64,000 nt of DNA. Origin: Nitrospira sp. (GTDB taxonomy: Bacteria > Nitrospirota > Nitrospiria > Nitrospirales > Nitrospiraceae). This document shows, piece by piece, positions 35,870-46,196 of the stretch. Both the position numbers and the translations under genes were made by a program. The stretch spans positions 248,001 to 312,000 of the forward strand of contig JAURZE010000026.1 of assembly GCA_030653545.1 (NCBI GenBank), in the 5' to 3' direction. Position 1 is the stretch's first letter, and each line of letters opens with the position of its first letter. The notes beneath the pieces were generated by a model, which had not been told where the DNA came from, made no database searches, and saw nothing but the letters and a program-made list of their open reading frames with translations.

Positions 35870-37040
35870 GATGTTTCTCCATGAGCTGCACAAACTCCTC
35901 GAACAGGTACGCCGAGTCATGCGGGCCCGGCGAGGCCTCGGGATGATATTGCACCGAAAAGACCGGGTGGTCCAGGCAGACCATCCCCTCAATCGACTGA
36001 TCGTTCAGGCTCAGGTGGGTAATCGACACCTTGCCGAGCTTGGTCTCGATCGTCATCGGACGATCCGGCACGCCAGCGATCGGGGTCGGGCTCTGCACAG
36101 CGAAATTGTGATTCTGCGAGGTGATCTCGACCTTGCGTGTCCTGATATCGATAACCGGATGGTTCGACCCGTGATGCCCGAATTTCAGCTTGTAGGTCTT
36201 AAAACCTAAGGCCAATCCGATGATCTGATGGCCCAGGCAAATGCCGAAGATCGGATAACGACCGATCAACGCACGCACCGCTTCCATCGCATAGGGCACA
36301 CCCTCGGGATCGCCCGGACCGTTCGAGAGAAACACCCCGTCCGGCTTCAATGCCTGCACCTCGGCAGCCGACGTCGACGCCGGCACCACCGTCACATGGC
36401 AGCCCACATCGACCAGCCGTCGCAGGATATTTTCCTTCACGCCGAAATCATAGGCCACGACCCGCCAGGGCTTTCGTCGATCGGATCGCGCCCGCGCCGG
36501 CACCACATCCGGCATCCATTCCCCCGAACTCTTGTCCCATTCATAGGAACGCTTCGAGGTGACCTCGGCGACGAGATCGCGGCCGAGAATGCTCGGCGCC
36601 TGCTTGGCCTTCTTGACGACAGATTCTCGATTCGCGTCGACATGCGTAATCACCGCCTGTTGCGAGCCCTTCTCCCGGAGATGACGCGTCAGCGCACGCG
36701 TATCCAACCCCTCGATCGCGACGATCTTGGCCTTGGTCAGATAATCCTGAATACAGTCTTTCCCTCGCCAATTGCTCACCAGCCGGCTGGCCTCCATTAC
36801 CACGAATCCCTCGGCCCAGACTTTCCGCGACTCGGTATCCTCCGGCGTCACCCCGTAGTTTCCGATATGGGGACAGGTCATCGTAATGATCTGTCCTTTA
36901 TAAGAAGGATCGGTCAGCACCTCTTGATACCCGGTCATGGCCGTATTGAACACGACTTCCCCGATGGCCTCTCCCTCATAGCCAAGAGCGCGCCCCGCGA
37001 AAATCGTTCCATCGGCCAATGCCAACAACGCTTTCTTCAT
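35862..37040 (-). CDS. carA: Carbamoyl-phosphate synthase small subunit
   Basis: The 392-residue glutaminase subunit has the CPSase small-chain N-terminal domain ([20 protein letters not shown]) and a class I GATase domain with the catalytic Cys in [10 protein letters not shown] and the His/Glu in [13 protein letters not shown]. It delivers ammonia to CarB. The start overlaps the DUF4149 gene by 4 nt. Confidence 0.97.
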   Translation of the reverse strand: MKKALLALADGTIFAGRALGYEGEAIGEVVFNTAMTGYQEVLTDPSYKGQIITMTCPHIGNYGVTPEDTESRKVWAEGFVVMEASRLVSNWRGKDCIQDYLTKAKIVAIEGLDTRALTRHLREKGSQQAVITHVDANRESVVKKAKQAPSILGRDLVAEVTSKRSYEWDKSSGEWMPDVVPARARSDRRKPWRVVAYDFGVKENILRRLVDVGCHVTVVPASTSAAEVQALKPDGVFLSNGPGDPEGVPYAMEAVRALIGRYPIFGICLGHQIIGLALGFKTYKLKFGHHGSNHPVIDIRTRKVEITSQNHNFAVQSPTPIAGVPDRPMTIETKLGKVSITHLSLNDQSIEGMVCLDHPVFSVQYHPEASPGPHDSAYLFEEFVQLMEKHHG

Positions 37041-37573
37041 GTCTGCCCCTTGCTCACTCGCAATGTGTGCAACGTATGATTGACCCGCACGCCCATCAAC
37101 GCAATACCCAAACAGAGATTCACCATATAGAGCGCGCGCACCGGCATATGGAGCTTAAAAAAGGCTTCAAACGCCGCCTTCCTTGCCGCGTCATCTTTGA
37201 TCGCAAACGCCTCGGCTTGCAGTGCTGCTGCCTGAGGGTGCAAGAACCCGATAATGATCCCCGCAATAAGTACCATCACCCCGAGCAGGACCATTTCAAG
37301 AGTAGTGGGAGCCATCACAGGATGCTGAACCCACCGGCGCCAGACCATCCCGGCGATCATCACGACCATCGCCACCATCACCGCTCGATTGAATCCTTCA
37401 AAGGCTCTCGTCAGAAAAAATCCCCCGCTATCCTGTCCGCCGAATGTATTAAACACCGCCGGAATCACGGCGGCCACCAGAATCAGCAAACCGCCAACCC
37501 AGACTCCCAAAGCCACCCATTCGAGCGTCAGACCGATGCGAGAGATCCACAAGCACGCCCGAGACTCCATCAT
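37037..37573 (-). CDS. DUF4149-family membrane protein
   Basis: The 178-residue protein has four membrane helices, with [17 protein letters not shown] and an [10 protein letters not shown] motif near the N-terminus, as in DUF4149 proteins. No function is known for the family. Its position between pyrC and carA, with 4-nt overlap to carA, places it in the pyrimidine operon. Confidence 0.78.
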   Translation of the reverse strand: MMESRACLWISRIGLTLEWVALGVWVGGLLILVAAVIPAVFNTFGGQDSGGFFLTRAFEGFNRAVMVAMVVMIAGMVWRRWVQHPVMAPTTLEMVLLGVMVLIAGIIIGFLHPQAAALQAEAFAIKDDAARKAAFEAFFKLHMPVRALYMVNLCLGIALMGVRVNHTLHTLRVSKGQT

Positions 37574-37576
37574 AGA

Positions 37577-38863
37577 CTACCGCTCCGCTGGAGTCGCTTC
37601 AAACACCACCCGCCCGCCGACGATCGTCGTTCTGACCCGCCCCTTCACCTTCCATCCGGCAAACGGCGTGTTCCGGCTCTTCGACTTGAACTTGCTGGGA
37701 TCGACCTGCCACTGCTCCTGAGGATCGACGATCGCCACATCCGCATCGGCCCCGACGGCCAGCGTGCCTTTCTTGAGCCCGAACGCCACAGCCGGAGCGG
37801 TCGCCAGCTTATCAACCGCCTGCTCCAGCGTCAGTACGCCTTCATCCACCAAGGCCAGCGTCAACGAGAGCGCCGTTTCCAAGCCGACAATGCCGAATGG
37901 GGCTTCAGTAAAGTCCTGCTGTTTTTCCTGCGTGGCATGCGGCGCATGATCGGTAGCGATGACGTCGATCGTCCCGTCCCGTAACCCTTCTTTAATCGCC
38001 TGCACATCCTCGCCGGTTCTGAGCGGAGGATTCATTTTCGCCAGCGTGTTGTAGCCGCGCACCACATCTTCCGTGAGCGTGAAATGGTGGGGGCAGGCCT
38101 CTGCCGTCACCTTGATCCCGCGCACTTTCGCTTCGCGCACCATCCGCACCGACCCGGCCGTGCTGATATGGGCCAGATGCAAGCGTGCCCCGGTGAGTTC
38201 CGACAAGGACAGATTGCGTGCGACCATCACGTCTTCCGCGGCGGCTGGAATCCCGGGCAAGCCCAACTCGGTGGAGATCAACCCCTCATTCATGCAGCCG
38301 CCCTCGGCCAGATGCAGATCCTCGCAGTGATCCACTACCGGGATGTCAAAGGCCACCGCATATTCCATCGCCCGCCGCATCACGAGACTGTTCATGACCG
38401 GCTTACCGTCATCTGAAATCGCGACACAACCGGACCGGTGCAGATCGCCGATCTCCGCCAACTCCTTGCCTTCTGAACCCTTCGTGATCGCTCCGATGGG
38501 CAAGACATTCGCCAACCCCGCCGTACGCGCCCGATCGATCATGAACTCCGTCACTGCTTGATTGTCGTTCACCGGCTTCGTATTCGGCATGGCACAGACG
38601 GTCGTAAATCCGCCAGCTACCGCCGCCGCGCTGCCGCTCTGAATCGTCTCTTTATACTCGAACCCCGGCTCACGGAAATGCACATGCAAATCGACAAAAC
38701 CAGGCAACACCAGCTGCCCCTTGGCATCGATGACCGTACAACCGGCGGGAGCCTTCAGATTTGCCCCCACCGCCGCGATCTTTCCTTGATCGATCAAAAC
38801 ATCTGCTACACCGTTGACGCGCCCCGGATCGATCACCTGTCCGCCCTTAATCAATATCGCCAC
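37577..38863 (-). CDS. pyrC: Dihydroorotase
   Basis: The 428-residue protein is a class I dihydroorotase: GFVDLHVHFREPGFEYKE (zinc His-x-His), HCEDLHLAEGG, the HISTAGSVR segment and ATDHAPHATQEKQ. It closes carbamoyl aspartate to dihydroorotate. The start codon is GTG at 38863. Just upstream lies a ghost copy of this start fused to the end of pyrB. Confidence 0.96.
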   Translation of the reverse strand: MAILIKGGQVIDPGRVNGVADVLIDQGKIAAVGANLKAPAGCTVIDAKGQLVLPGFVDLHVHFREPGFEYKETIQSGSAAAVAGGFTTVCAMPNTKPVNDNQAVTEFMIDRARTAGLANVLPIGAITKGSEGKELAEIGDLHRSGCVAISDDGKPVMNSLVMRRAMEYAVAFDIPVVDHCEDLHLAEGGCMNEGLISTELGLPGIPAAAEDVMVARNLSLSELTGARLHLAHISTAGSVRMVREAKVRGIKVTAEACPHHFTLTEDVVRGYNTLAKMNPPLRTGEDVQAIKEGLRDGTIDVIATDHAPHATQEKQQDFTEAPFGIVGLETALSLTLALVDEGVLTLEQAVDKLATAPAVAFGLKKGTLAVGADADVAIVDPQEQWQVDPSKFKSKSRNTPFAGWKVKGRVRTTIVGGRVVFEATPAER

Positions 38864-38866
38864 GAT

Positions 38867-38977
38867 TTAGTTTGCTCCTGATATAAGATGGCCGCCCATG
38901 CGAACGGCAACGCCGTTCGCCGCTTGATCCAAAATCCCGTGATCGATCACCTGCCCACCCTGAGTCACTATCGCCAG
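38867..38977 (-). pseudogene. Tandem-duplicated pyrB/pyrC junction, chimeric 36-codon ORF
   Basis: A 114-bp unit is repeated: the pyrC start and the pyrB end each occur a second time between the two genes. The ghost copy reads in one frame as LAIVTQGGQVIDHG (pyrC-like) continuing into [15 protein letters not shown]...SGAN and TAA (pyrB-like). Its first codon is CTG where pyrC has GTG. It has drifted from both parents, so it is probably a relic. Confidence 0.78.
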
Positions 38978-38980
38978 GAT

Positions 38981-39901
38981 TTAGTTCGCTCCTGACATGA
39001 GATATAAAACACCCATGCGAACAGCGACGCCGTTCGCGACTTGATCCAAGATCACCGATGACAGACTATCCGCGACTTCCGGCGCGATCTCGACCCCGCG
39101 ATTGATCGGACCCGGATGCATGACAATCGCCTTCGGATCCGCCATCTTCACGCGTTCCGACGTCAGCCCGTACAGACGCGCATACTCACGAATGGTCGGG
39201 AACAACGCCCGTCCCTGCCGCTCCAACTGGAGTCGCAGCATCATGATAACCTGCACATCCCGCAGGCCCTCGTCGAGATGGTGGAAGACCCGCACACCCA
39301 TCTTTTCAATCCCCAAAGGAATCATCGTCGGCGGCCCCACCACACGGACTTCCGCGCCCAGCTTGGTCAAGGCCAGAATATTGGACCGCGCCACCCGGCT
39401 GTGCGCCACATCCCCGACAATGGCCACGCGCAATCCCTTGAACGCCATTCCTCGCTCACGAATCGTGTACAGGTCGAGCAGCGCCTGGGTCGGATGTTCA
39501 TGCCAGCCGTCGCCGGCATTGATCACCGAAGATTTCACCCCGCGAGCCAAGGTCTCAGCCGCTCCCGCCGACGAATGGCGGAGCACGATAATATCCGCCT
39601 GCATGGCCTCAATGTTGCGCGCCGTATCGAGCAGGGTCTCCCCTTTGACGACGCTGCTCGAAGAAGGGGAAAAGTTGATGACATCGGCACTCAGCCGTTT
39701 GGCGGCTAATTCAAATGACGTGCGCGTTCTCGTGCTCGGCTCGAAGAAAAGATTCACGACCGTCCGCCCGCGCAGCGCCGGCACCTTCTTAATCTCGCGG
39801 CCGCTCACTTCCTTGAACGAATCGGCCGTCTCAAGAATGAGCTGTATATCTTCCACCGACAAGGGTGCCAGACTGAGCAGATTTTTATGTTTGAGACTCA
39901 T
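38981..39901 (-). CDS. pyrB: Aspartate carbamoyltransferase catalytic subunit
   Basis: The 306-residue protein has the carbamoyl-phosphate motif [13 protein letters not shown], the [13 protein letters not shown] segment and MHPGPINRG near the C-terminus. It condenses carbamoyl phosphate and aspartate. No regulatory PyrI subunit is nearby, which fits a PyrR-controlled operon. Its 3' end is duplicated downstream. Confidence 0.97.
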   Translation of the reverse strand: MSLKHKNLLSLAPLSVEDIQLILETADSFKEVSGREIKKVPALRGRTVVNLFFEPSTRTRTSFELAAKRLSADVINFSPSSSSVVKGETLLDTARNIEAMQADIIVLRHSSAGAAETLARGVKSSVINAGDGWHEHPTQALLDLYTIRERGMAFKGLRVAIVGDVAHSRVARSNILALTKLGAEVRVVGPPTMIPLGIEKMGVRVFHHLDEGLRDVQVIMMLRLQLERQGRALFPTIREYARLYGLTSERVKMADPKAIVMHPGPINRGVEIAPEVADSLSSVILDQVANGVAVRMGVLYLMSGAN

Positions 39902-39914
39902 GGCATCCTCCGCA

Positions 39915-40563
<649 letters not shown>

Positions 40564-40573
40564 AGAAGCTCCT

Positions 40574-40595
40574 TACTCACCTCTCAGGATGAGCA
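40574..40595 (-). promoter_or_regulatory. PyrR-binding hairpin candidate
   Basis: The minus strand TGCTCATCCTGAGAGG then TGAGTA forms a 6-bp stem with loop TCCTGAGAGG. The loop fits the UCCNGNGAGG core of known PyrR sites. The 3' arm touches the leader ribosome-binding site, so PyrR binding could block leader translation. Confidence 0.68.
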
Positions 40596-40609
40596 TTAAA
40601 GGCAGCTGG

Positions 40610-40638
40610 ATCTTACTGGGGCGCGCCCCGACTGTCAA
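40610..40638 (-). promoter_or_regulatory. Sigma70 promoter of the pyr operon
   Basis: Perfect TTGACA (40638-40633) and TAAGAT (40615-40610) are 17 bp apart on the minus strand. The spacer carries the palindrome GGGGCGCGCCCC (40618-40629). The expected start near 40603 leaves a ~40-nt leader before the leader ORF. Confidence 0.75.
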
Positions 40639-40765
40639 GCTTCGTGATTCTGATCCAAGTGTCGAATCCACGTCATATTCGTACGTAACCGAGCAGCGAA
40701 ACCCATTCGCCTGATACGTGACGCATCTCCGTCACTGAGCCGGCGCGGGCGAAGAAAAGTCTATC

Positions 40766-41962
40766 TTACTCTTCGTCCGGCTGACAGGCTTCTTTCCATG
40801 CTGCAAGCTGATCCAATTTGCCCAGCTTGGTCAGGTAGGCTTCATCGATGGGGAGAGATGTGGCTCCCTCTCCAGCAGACTGCTCGCTCTCAGCCAGCCC
40901 ATTGGCCACATGCACCGCGGTGAGGGGACTGAACGCCAACTCGTCGCAGGCGGATGGCCGATGGTGATAGGCGACGGCTTCGACGATCGCTTCGCCGACT
41001 CCCCAGAGTCCCAACAGATAGGCACCGACTTCGGCATGGGTGACGCCGAAGACCTCCTGCTCGGCCTGCCAGTCGAGCAGGCCCTTGTCCTTCTGAAGTC
41101 CCAACACCTGTTTGTACCCGTCGGGCATGTTACTCGCCAACACCAGCATGCCGATATCGTGCAGCAGTCCCGCCGTGAAGGCATCGTCGATCATGGCCTG
41201 CGGGACGCGCTCTTCCTTTGCGATCGCCTTCGCATAGCCGCTGGTTTTCAGTCCATGTTGCCACAAGGCTTCGAGCGAAAAACCCGGCAACGCCTTGGCA
41301 TCGAACTGGGAGAAGGCCTGCATCGACAACACGAGGGCGCGAATCGTGTCGCTGCCGAGCAACGCGACCGCCTGCTCGGGATTCGAAACCGTCGTGCGCA
41401 ATCCGAAAAAGGCGGAGTTCACCAATTGGAGAATCTTGGTCACCATCGCCATATCTTTGGAGATGATCTTGGCGATCTTCTTGAGCGAGGCATCGCCGGA
41501 ATGGATCTCATCCGTCAATTCTTTATAAAGCACCGGAAGGCTGGGGAGGCACTTGAGATTTGTGACGATCTTGCGCACGTTGTCGTCGGACAACAGCGCC
41601 CGCAGCCCGCAGGCGCGGATCATGATCGACCGCAGGAGTTGCGCATCGATGGGCTTTTCAAGAAACTGATGCGCCAGATCGGTCGAGCGCAGGCCCAGGC
41701 TCTGCCCTTGCTGCCCGGAGAAGGCGATGCGCACCATCTGCGGATACCGGGCCTTAGCTTCCTTCAACAGTTGGAACCCGTCCATCCCCGGCATGATCAT
41801 GTCGGTCGCCAGCACGTCGAACGCATCCTGCTCCATTACGGCTAGGGCCTCCGGCGCGCTTTCCACAAAGCGCATGTCCCACTCGCCCTTGATCGGATCG
41901 AGCGTGCGCTTCAACATGCGCAGGACTTCCGGCATGTCATCCACGAATAAGACTTTCCGCAT
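40766..41962 (-). CDS. Response regulator with HDOD output domain
   Basis: The start at 41962 (MRKVLFVDDMPEVLRML) follows GGGAGGAGCC. The 398-residue protein has a receiver domain with the phospho-acceptor Asp in DVLATDMIMPGMDG and a Lys in FLEKPI, then a C-terminal HDOD domain (LPSLPVLYKEL, LLHDIGMLVLASN, YHHRPSACDEL). HDOD domains are related to HD phosphodiesterases but usually lack catalytic function and act in signalling. No kinase gene is adjacent. Confidence 0.9.
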   Translation of the reverse strand: MRKVLFVDDMPEVLRMLKRTLDPIKGEWDMRFVESAPEALAVMEQDAFDVLATDMIMPGMDGFQLLKEAKARYPQMVRIAFSGQQGQSLGLRSTDLAHQFLEKPIDAQLLRSIMIRACGLRALLSDDNVRKIVTNLKCLPSLPVLYKELTDEIHSGDASLKKIAKIISKDMAMVTKILQLVNSAFFGLRTTVSNPEQAVALLGSDTIRALVLSMQAFSQFDAKALPGFSLEALWQHGLKTSGYAKAIAKEERVPQAMIDDAFTAGLLHDIGMLVLASNMPDGYKQVLGLQKDKGLLDWQAEQEVFGVTHAEVGAYLLGLWGVGEAIVEAVAYHHRPSACDELAFSPLTAVHVANGLAESEQSAGEGATSLPIDEAYLTKLGKLDQLAAWKEACQPDEE

Positions 41963-42076
41963 GGCTCCTCCCCTCCCGGCGTGCCGAACCACTACCAGTA
42001 TCGGCTTTTGAGAAAAACACTTGAGGGAAGAAAGGTATCGAGAAACTAGCGGACAGGATTGGACCACCGATCACGG

Positions 42077-42199
42077 CAGGATGCTCAAAATGGCCGTCAG
42101 CAAGGCCGCAGCGAGCCCAGAGGCGAATCGTACTTTGTCGCGTACGTTGAGCCTCTGAGCGATGCGAGAACGCCGCTGGCGGACTTTTTCAGCATCCTG
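42077..42199. repeat. Palindromic intergenic repeat, short form (copy 4 of 4)
   Basis: A 123-bp element with inverted ends like copy 1; the final ~40 bp are identical to copy 1 (GCGAGAACGCCGCTGGCGG and onward). It abuts the TAG stop of the DUF6065-like gene at 42200. Confidence 0.8.
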
Positions 42200-42892
42200 C
42201 TAGGGGCGCTTGATTTCTTCGAGGGAAAATTGTTTGGGCAGCATGACAGGAAGCACTAATCCGATGGGATCGCCACGCTTGATGGTCGTAGGCTTGTGGA
42301 GCTGGAGCAGAAAATTGGCTGTGAAGGCCTCATAGTCCGGCAGCCAATCGTACTGATTCGGGGTTCGCTTGTATTCCTGGGTCTTAATGCCTTCCCAGAT
42401 GGCATAGGTGCGCTCAGGGTAATGATAGAAGTGGTTGGGAATGTCCTTCATCATCAGCCCGACATGCTTGGGATAGTAAAACCGAATGCCGCAACAGAGC
42501 TTGGGATAGCCGCTGTTGAGAATCAGATCGACGTAGGTCCCAGAAAACGATTTGTATCCGAGCAGCCGCTCTTCCGGCTGGATAGGCGGCGATTGCCACC
42601 TGACCCCATCAGCCGTCCGCCGCAACTTGATATCCGCCGGGCACCGGATCAGCCAGCCATAACTGCCGACGGTGCGCACCGGCCCGCAGTCGTCCGGCAA
42701 CACCTTGTACCCGCTGGCGGCGAGCCCTCGCTGCTCATCCAGCGTCATATTGTTCAACATCGGGCGGTGAGGATTGAAATCCAGCTTGAGCCGCTCCGGC
42801 GGAAACGCGGTCGAATATTCCCGCTCCCAGTAGATGACGACCTTATCTCCGCCATCCTCAGCCGGAACTTGCTCTGTGGTTGGCTCACTCAT
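42200..42892 (-). CDS. DUF6065-like protein, unknown function
   Basis: The 230-residue soluble protein has no signal peptide. It is Pro- and Tyr-rich, with segments YGWLIRCPADIKLRR and PKQFSLEEIKRP at the end, and resembles what I recall of DUF6065 proteins. A cofactor or metal site cannot be named. It follows the 590-residue orphan gene by 48 bp and ends at a repeat element, so it is probably the last gene of the proA transcript. Confidence 0.65.
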   Translation of the reverse strand: MSEPTTEQVPAEDGGDKVVIYWEREYSTAFPPERLKLDFNPHRPMLNNMTLDEQRGLAASGYKVLPDDCGPVRTVGSYGWLIRCPADIKLRRTADGVRWQSPPIQPEERLLGYKSFSGTYVDLILNSGYPKLCCGIRFYYPKHVGLMMKDIPNHFYHYPERTYAIWEGIKTQEYKRTPNQYDWLPDYEAFTANFLLQLHKPTTIKRGDPIGLVLPVMLPKQFSLEEIKRP

Positions 42893-42940
42893 AGGCCTGA
42901 CAGTAATCGAAGGAGACGGATCAGCGCAAGGGGCTATCGG

Positions 42941-44713
42941 CTAGGCCCGGCGTACATGAAACAGCGTCAGCCCGCTCCGCAATCTGGCTTTCGGCACAAT
43001 CGTCTTATGCATGGCAAATGTTGGGAGTCGCTCAACCGCTTCGTCCCAGCAGCGCTGCAAGCCGGCTCGGCTCAACTCATCACCCGTTCGCGCCGGCCCT
43101 ACGATAAACGCATTGCCACCCGTTTTGACCCGCTGCGCGAGCGCGCGTATCCGCATCGTCAGGGTGCTTGCCTGGTCAAACTCGTCATAGGGCATCCAGG
43201 CATAGACCAGATCATAGGATTCGGCTTGGGATGTGACGGAAGAGAGCATGAATCGGGTTCGCTGCAGCCACTCCCAACGCTGTAATTCAGCGCACACAGT
43301 CCAAAGCTGCTGCGCCTGTTTGTAGGCGAAGGGCGGGTGCGAAATGTGCGCGACAACTTCGCGCGGGCGATCGAACGGCACACAGGTCGAAATCACCGCA
43401 TCCCCGTTGTCGATCAGGATGCGCTCTGCCCTCATGAGTATCTGCCCGATCTCGCGATCCTGCTCGGCGAGATCCTGCAGATAGTCCGCGACAAACGGTT
43501 GGGCCGCCAATTCTCCGACCGGTGTTTCATCCCCCGGATACAAGAGCACCGCTCCAAACACTTCTCCGGGTCGGACAGCGGGAAGACCAGACTGAAATAC
43601 CGAGCGCCAATCGACGGGACTGGAGGCAGGCACTGAAGATGAAGACCTCACCCTTGCCAGATCGCTCGTGAGCGAGAACGCTCTCCGGTGCTCTCGATCG
43701 TTCAACTGTAGCTCACCGTCGACGATGACAGCCGATCGATCCCAGGCCACCATTCGCCGCCCCTTGGGATTCACGTACGACAAACCCATGCCATCATCGG
43801 CGCAGGTCGCCTTCAGCAACACATCTCCCTGCACCGTCACACACAGCTGATGGGCCTCATCAAAATAGCGTAGCGGAGGCGACGGCGACGGCAGCCACGT
43901 GACCCGATGAGAGCGGGAGGGGTCCATGAATAGCGCGACAGGATCTCCGCCGGCGTCAGCCTGCGGCGTGAAGAAACTGCTGAAGAGACGAAAGGCCGCT
44001 TCGGATGGATAGGTCGGAATGCCGCGATAGCGTAAGGGGCGCGGACTGGGCTGCCCCTCGTTCTGGTCGTCGTAGAGTCCGCGAATCAGTTCAAACGCCG
44101 CCGACCCGGTGCCCGGCAGGAGCGATTTGAAGAGTTCAACGACGGGCAGAAAATCAATCTGGTCCCAATGCATCGCCCCCATGCAGGACATGAAGCGCGC
44201 CGATTCGAACGTGCCGTCTTCCAGCACATAAAACGCATCTTTCCGATGCCGGATCGTCGCCTGTCCATGCGCATCGATGACCAGATCTTCGTCGCCGTAG
44301 AAGAACCGGACCTCTTCGATCGGCACCCGCATCGCCTGCGCCGCCATGTGGCGTAGATCTTCCGCTTTCAGGCGCTGCCAGCCCGGTTTTGTCGCCAGAT
44401 TGAGGCGGGTTTCATTGACCAGTCCGCCGGGTTTCAACCCGACCCACCGCCCCCAATCCAGCCGAAGGCGCGCACGAACCAGTACAGTTCTTCCACGAGC
44501 ATCCAGGCCCCACTCGCATTCATGTAGAGGATGGCCCTCGGGATCAGTCGCAAGAAACCGCCGGCCATCGGGCCGATAGAAAACCAGATGTCCGGTGGAT
44601 TGGCGAACGATATTTCCGCCGGACTGGTCAAATTGACGGGTCAACGTCTGATTGGCAGGAAACCGGAGAGAGTCGGAACACGCTAGTGCGGTACGAACAG
44701 GGTCGCCAGCCAT
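42941..44713 (-). CDS. Orphan 590-residue protein, possible Rossmann-like C-terminus
   Basis: The start follows directly on the proA stop (TAA then ATG). No signal peptide or membrane helix is visible. The C-terminal ~150 residues have a pattern like a methyltransferase fold without a clear SAM loop (SYDLVYAWMPYDEFDQ, then QRVKTGGNAFIVGPAR). The central part contains beta-rich segments (YFDEAHQLCVTVQGDV, GMGLSYVNPKGRRMVAWD). I do not recognise the family and assign no function. It is probably co-transcribed with proA and the DUF6065-like gene. Confidence 0.6.
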   Translation of the reverse strand: MAGDPVRTALACSDSLRFPANQTLTRQFDQSGGNIVRQSTGHLVFYRPDGRRFLATDPEGHPLHECEWGLDARGRTVLVRARLRLDWGRWVGLKPGGLVNETRLNLATKPGWQRLKAEDLRHMAAQAMRVPIEEVRFFYGDEDLVIDAHGQATIRHRKDAFYVLEDGTFESARFMSCMGAMHWDQIDFLPVVELFKSLLPGTGSAAFELIRGLYDDQNEGQPSPRPLRYRGIPTYPSEAAFRLFSSFFTPQADAGGDPVALFMDPSRSHRVTWLPSPSPPLRYFDEAHQLCVTVQGDVLLKATCADDGMGLSYVNPKGRRMVAWDRSAVIVDGELQLNDREHRRAFSLTSDLARVRSSSSVPASSPVDWRSVFQSGLPAVRPGEVFGAVLLYPGDETPVGELAAQPFVADYLQDLAEQDREIGQILMRAERILIDNGDAVISTCVPFDRPREVVAHISHPPFAYKQAQQLWTVCAELQRWEWLQRTRFMLSSVTSQAESYDLVYAWMPYDEFDQASTLTMRIRALAQRVKTGGNAFIVGPARTGDELSRAGLQRCWDEAVERLPTFAMHKTIVPKARLRSGLTLFHVRRA

Positions 44714-46054
44714 TTACTCGCGGATCTGGCCGCTCCCCAGGACGATGAACTTCGAACAGGTGAGCTCTTCCAGCCCCATGGGACCCCGGGCATGGATGCG
44801 GGACGTACTGATGCCGATCTCGGCACCGAGCCCGAATTGATAGCCGTCATTGAGTCGCGTGGACGCATTCACCAGCACCGCCCCCGCATCGACTTCCCGC
44901 AGGAACCGCATGGCCCGCTGATAGTTGGTTGTGATGATGGCTTCGGTGTGCTGCGACCCGTACTTGGCAATGTGCTCCATCGCCTCGTCCATGTTCTTCA
45001 CAACCCTCACGGCCAGGACCAACTCTAAGAACTCTTTTCCAAAGTCATCGTCGGCCGCCGGTTTCGCGTCCGGCAGCAATTGGCAGGTCCTGGGGCAACC
45101 GCGCACTTCCACCTTGGCCGCTTGCAGCTTTTCCATGAGGCGCGGGAGAAACGTCCGTGCGATCGTTTGATGGACCAGCAGGGTTTCCATGGCATTACAG
45201 GTCGAAGGCCGCTGGGCTTTGGCATTCACACAGATCGCCTCGGCCATGGCCTGATCGGCATCCGCATCCACGTAGATGTGACAGATCCCTGCATCGTGCT
45301 TGACGACCGGAATTGTGGCATGCTCGGCGATCGTCTTCATGAGGGAAGGACCGCCCCGAGGGATGATGAGGTCGATATAGCGATCCTGCTTCAGCAAGAC
45401 CGGCACAAGTTCCCGATCCGGACGATCGACAAAACTGATGGCGCCTGCGGGAATCCCTGCCTTCTCCGCGGCTTCGGCCAACACGGCCGCAATGGCGGTA
45501 TTCGAATGAATGGCCTCGCTCCCGCCGCGCAGCACACAGGCATTGCCGGACTTCAAGCAAAGCGCAGCAGAATCGGCGGTGACATTCGGACGCGACTCAT
45601 AGATGATACCGATGACCCCAATCGGCACACGCACCCGGCCTACCTGCATCCCGTTCGGCCTGGTCCACATCTTCGGCATATCGCCTAAAGGATCCGGCAG
45701 CTTTGCGACTTCCCTGATCCCGGCCGACATGTCGGCAATCCGTTGCTCGGTGAGCCGGAGGCGGTCGGCCATCGCAGCCTTGTCCGGGTCCATCCCGAAG
45801 GCCTCGACATCCTTTTCATTAGCTTCGATGAGGGCGGCCTGCTTCTCATCCAGCGCATCGGCCATGGCGATCAAGGCATTGTTTTTCACGACTGTGGAAA
45901 GCGTCGCGAGACGACCGGCGGCCTGCCTGGCCCGCGTGACCAGTTCATGCACATAGTCGGGTATGGAAAGCGGCGGGACTTCCTGAACGTCCTTCGTCTC
46001 GGGAGCATCAACGGGGGCTAATTCCTGCTGTTCCTCGTCGGAGATCATGCGCAT
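44714..46054 (-). CDS. proA: Gamma-glutamyl phosphate reductase
   Basis: The 446-residue protein is an aldehyde-dehydrogenase-fold enzyme with LCLKSGNACVLRGGSEA, the catalytic Cys in RPSTCNAMETLLV and the LGLGAEIG-type segment FGLGAEIGISTSR near the end. It reduces gamma-glutamyl phosphate to the semialdehyde in proline synthesis. The first ~30 residues (EEQQELAPVDAPETKDVQEV) are a non-conserved acidic extension. proB is not in the window. Confidence 0.95.
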   Translation of the reverse strand: MRMISDEEQQELAPVDAPETKDVQEVPPLSIPDYVHELVTRARQAAGRLATLSTVVKNNALIAMADALDEKQAALIEANEKDVEAFGMDPDKAAMADRLRLTEQRIADMSAGIREVAKLPDPLGDMPKMWTRPNGMQVGRVRVPIGVIGIIYESRPNVTADSAALCLKSGNACVLRGGSEAIHSNTAIAAVLAEAAEKAGIPAGAISFVDRPDRELVPVLLKQDRYIDLIIPRGGPSLMKTIAEHATIPVVKHDAGICHIYVDADADQAMAEAICVNAKAQRPSTCNAMETLLVHQTIARTFLPRLMEKLQAAKVEVRGCPRTCQLLPDAKPAADDDFGKEFLELVLAVRVVKNMDEAMEHIAKYGSQHTEAIITTNYQRAMRFLREVDAGAVLVNASTRLNDGYQFGLGAEIGISTSRIHARGPMGLEELTCSKFIVLGSGQIRE

Positions 46055-46085
46055 CGCCTTCTCTGTGTAAAAGTGAACGGGCGAC

Positions 46086-46115
46086 AGGATACCGCGCGCG
46101 TTTGAAGGCGGTCAA
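46086..46115 (-). promoter_or_regulatory. Candidate promoter of the proA transcript
   Basis: Minus-strand TTGACC (46115-46110) and TATCCT (46091-46086), 18 bp apart, lie about 32 bp before the proA start. The matches are moderate. Confidence 0.4.
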
Positions 46116-46196
46116 GGCACCATCCTGCGCCATCGAAAACCCAATGCAGACAGTTTCAGAGTTCAATCGAAGACTGGCGATGATTCACATGCCAGT

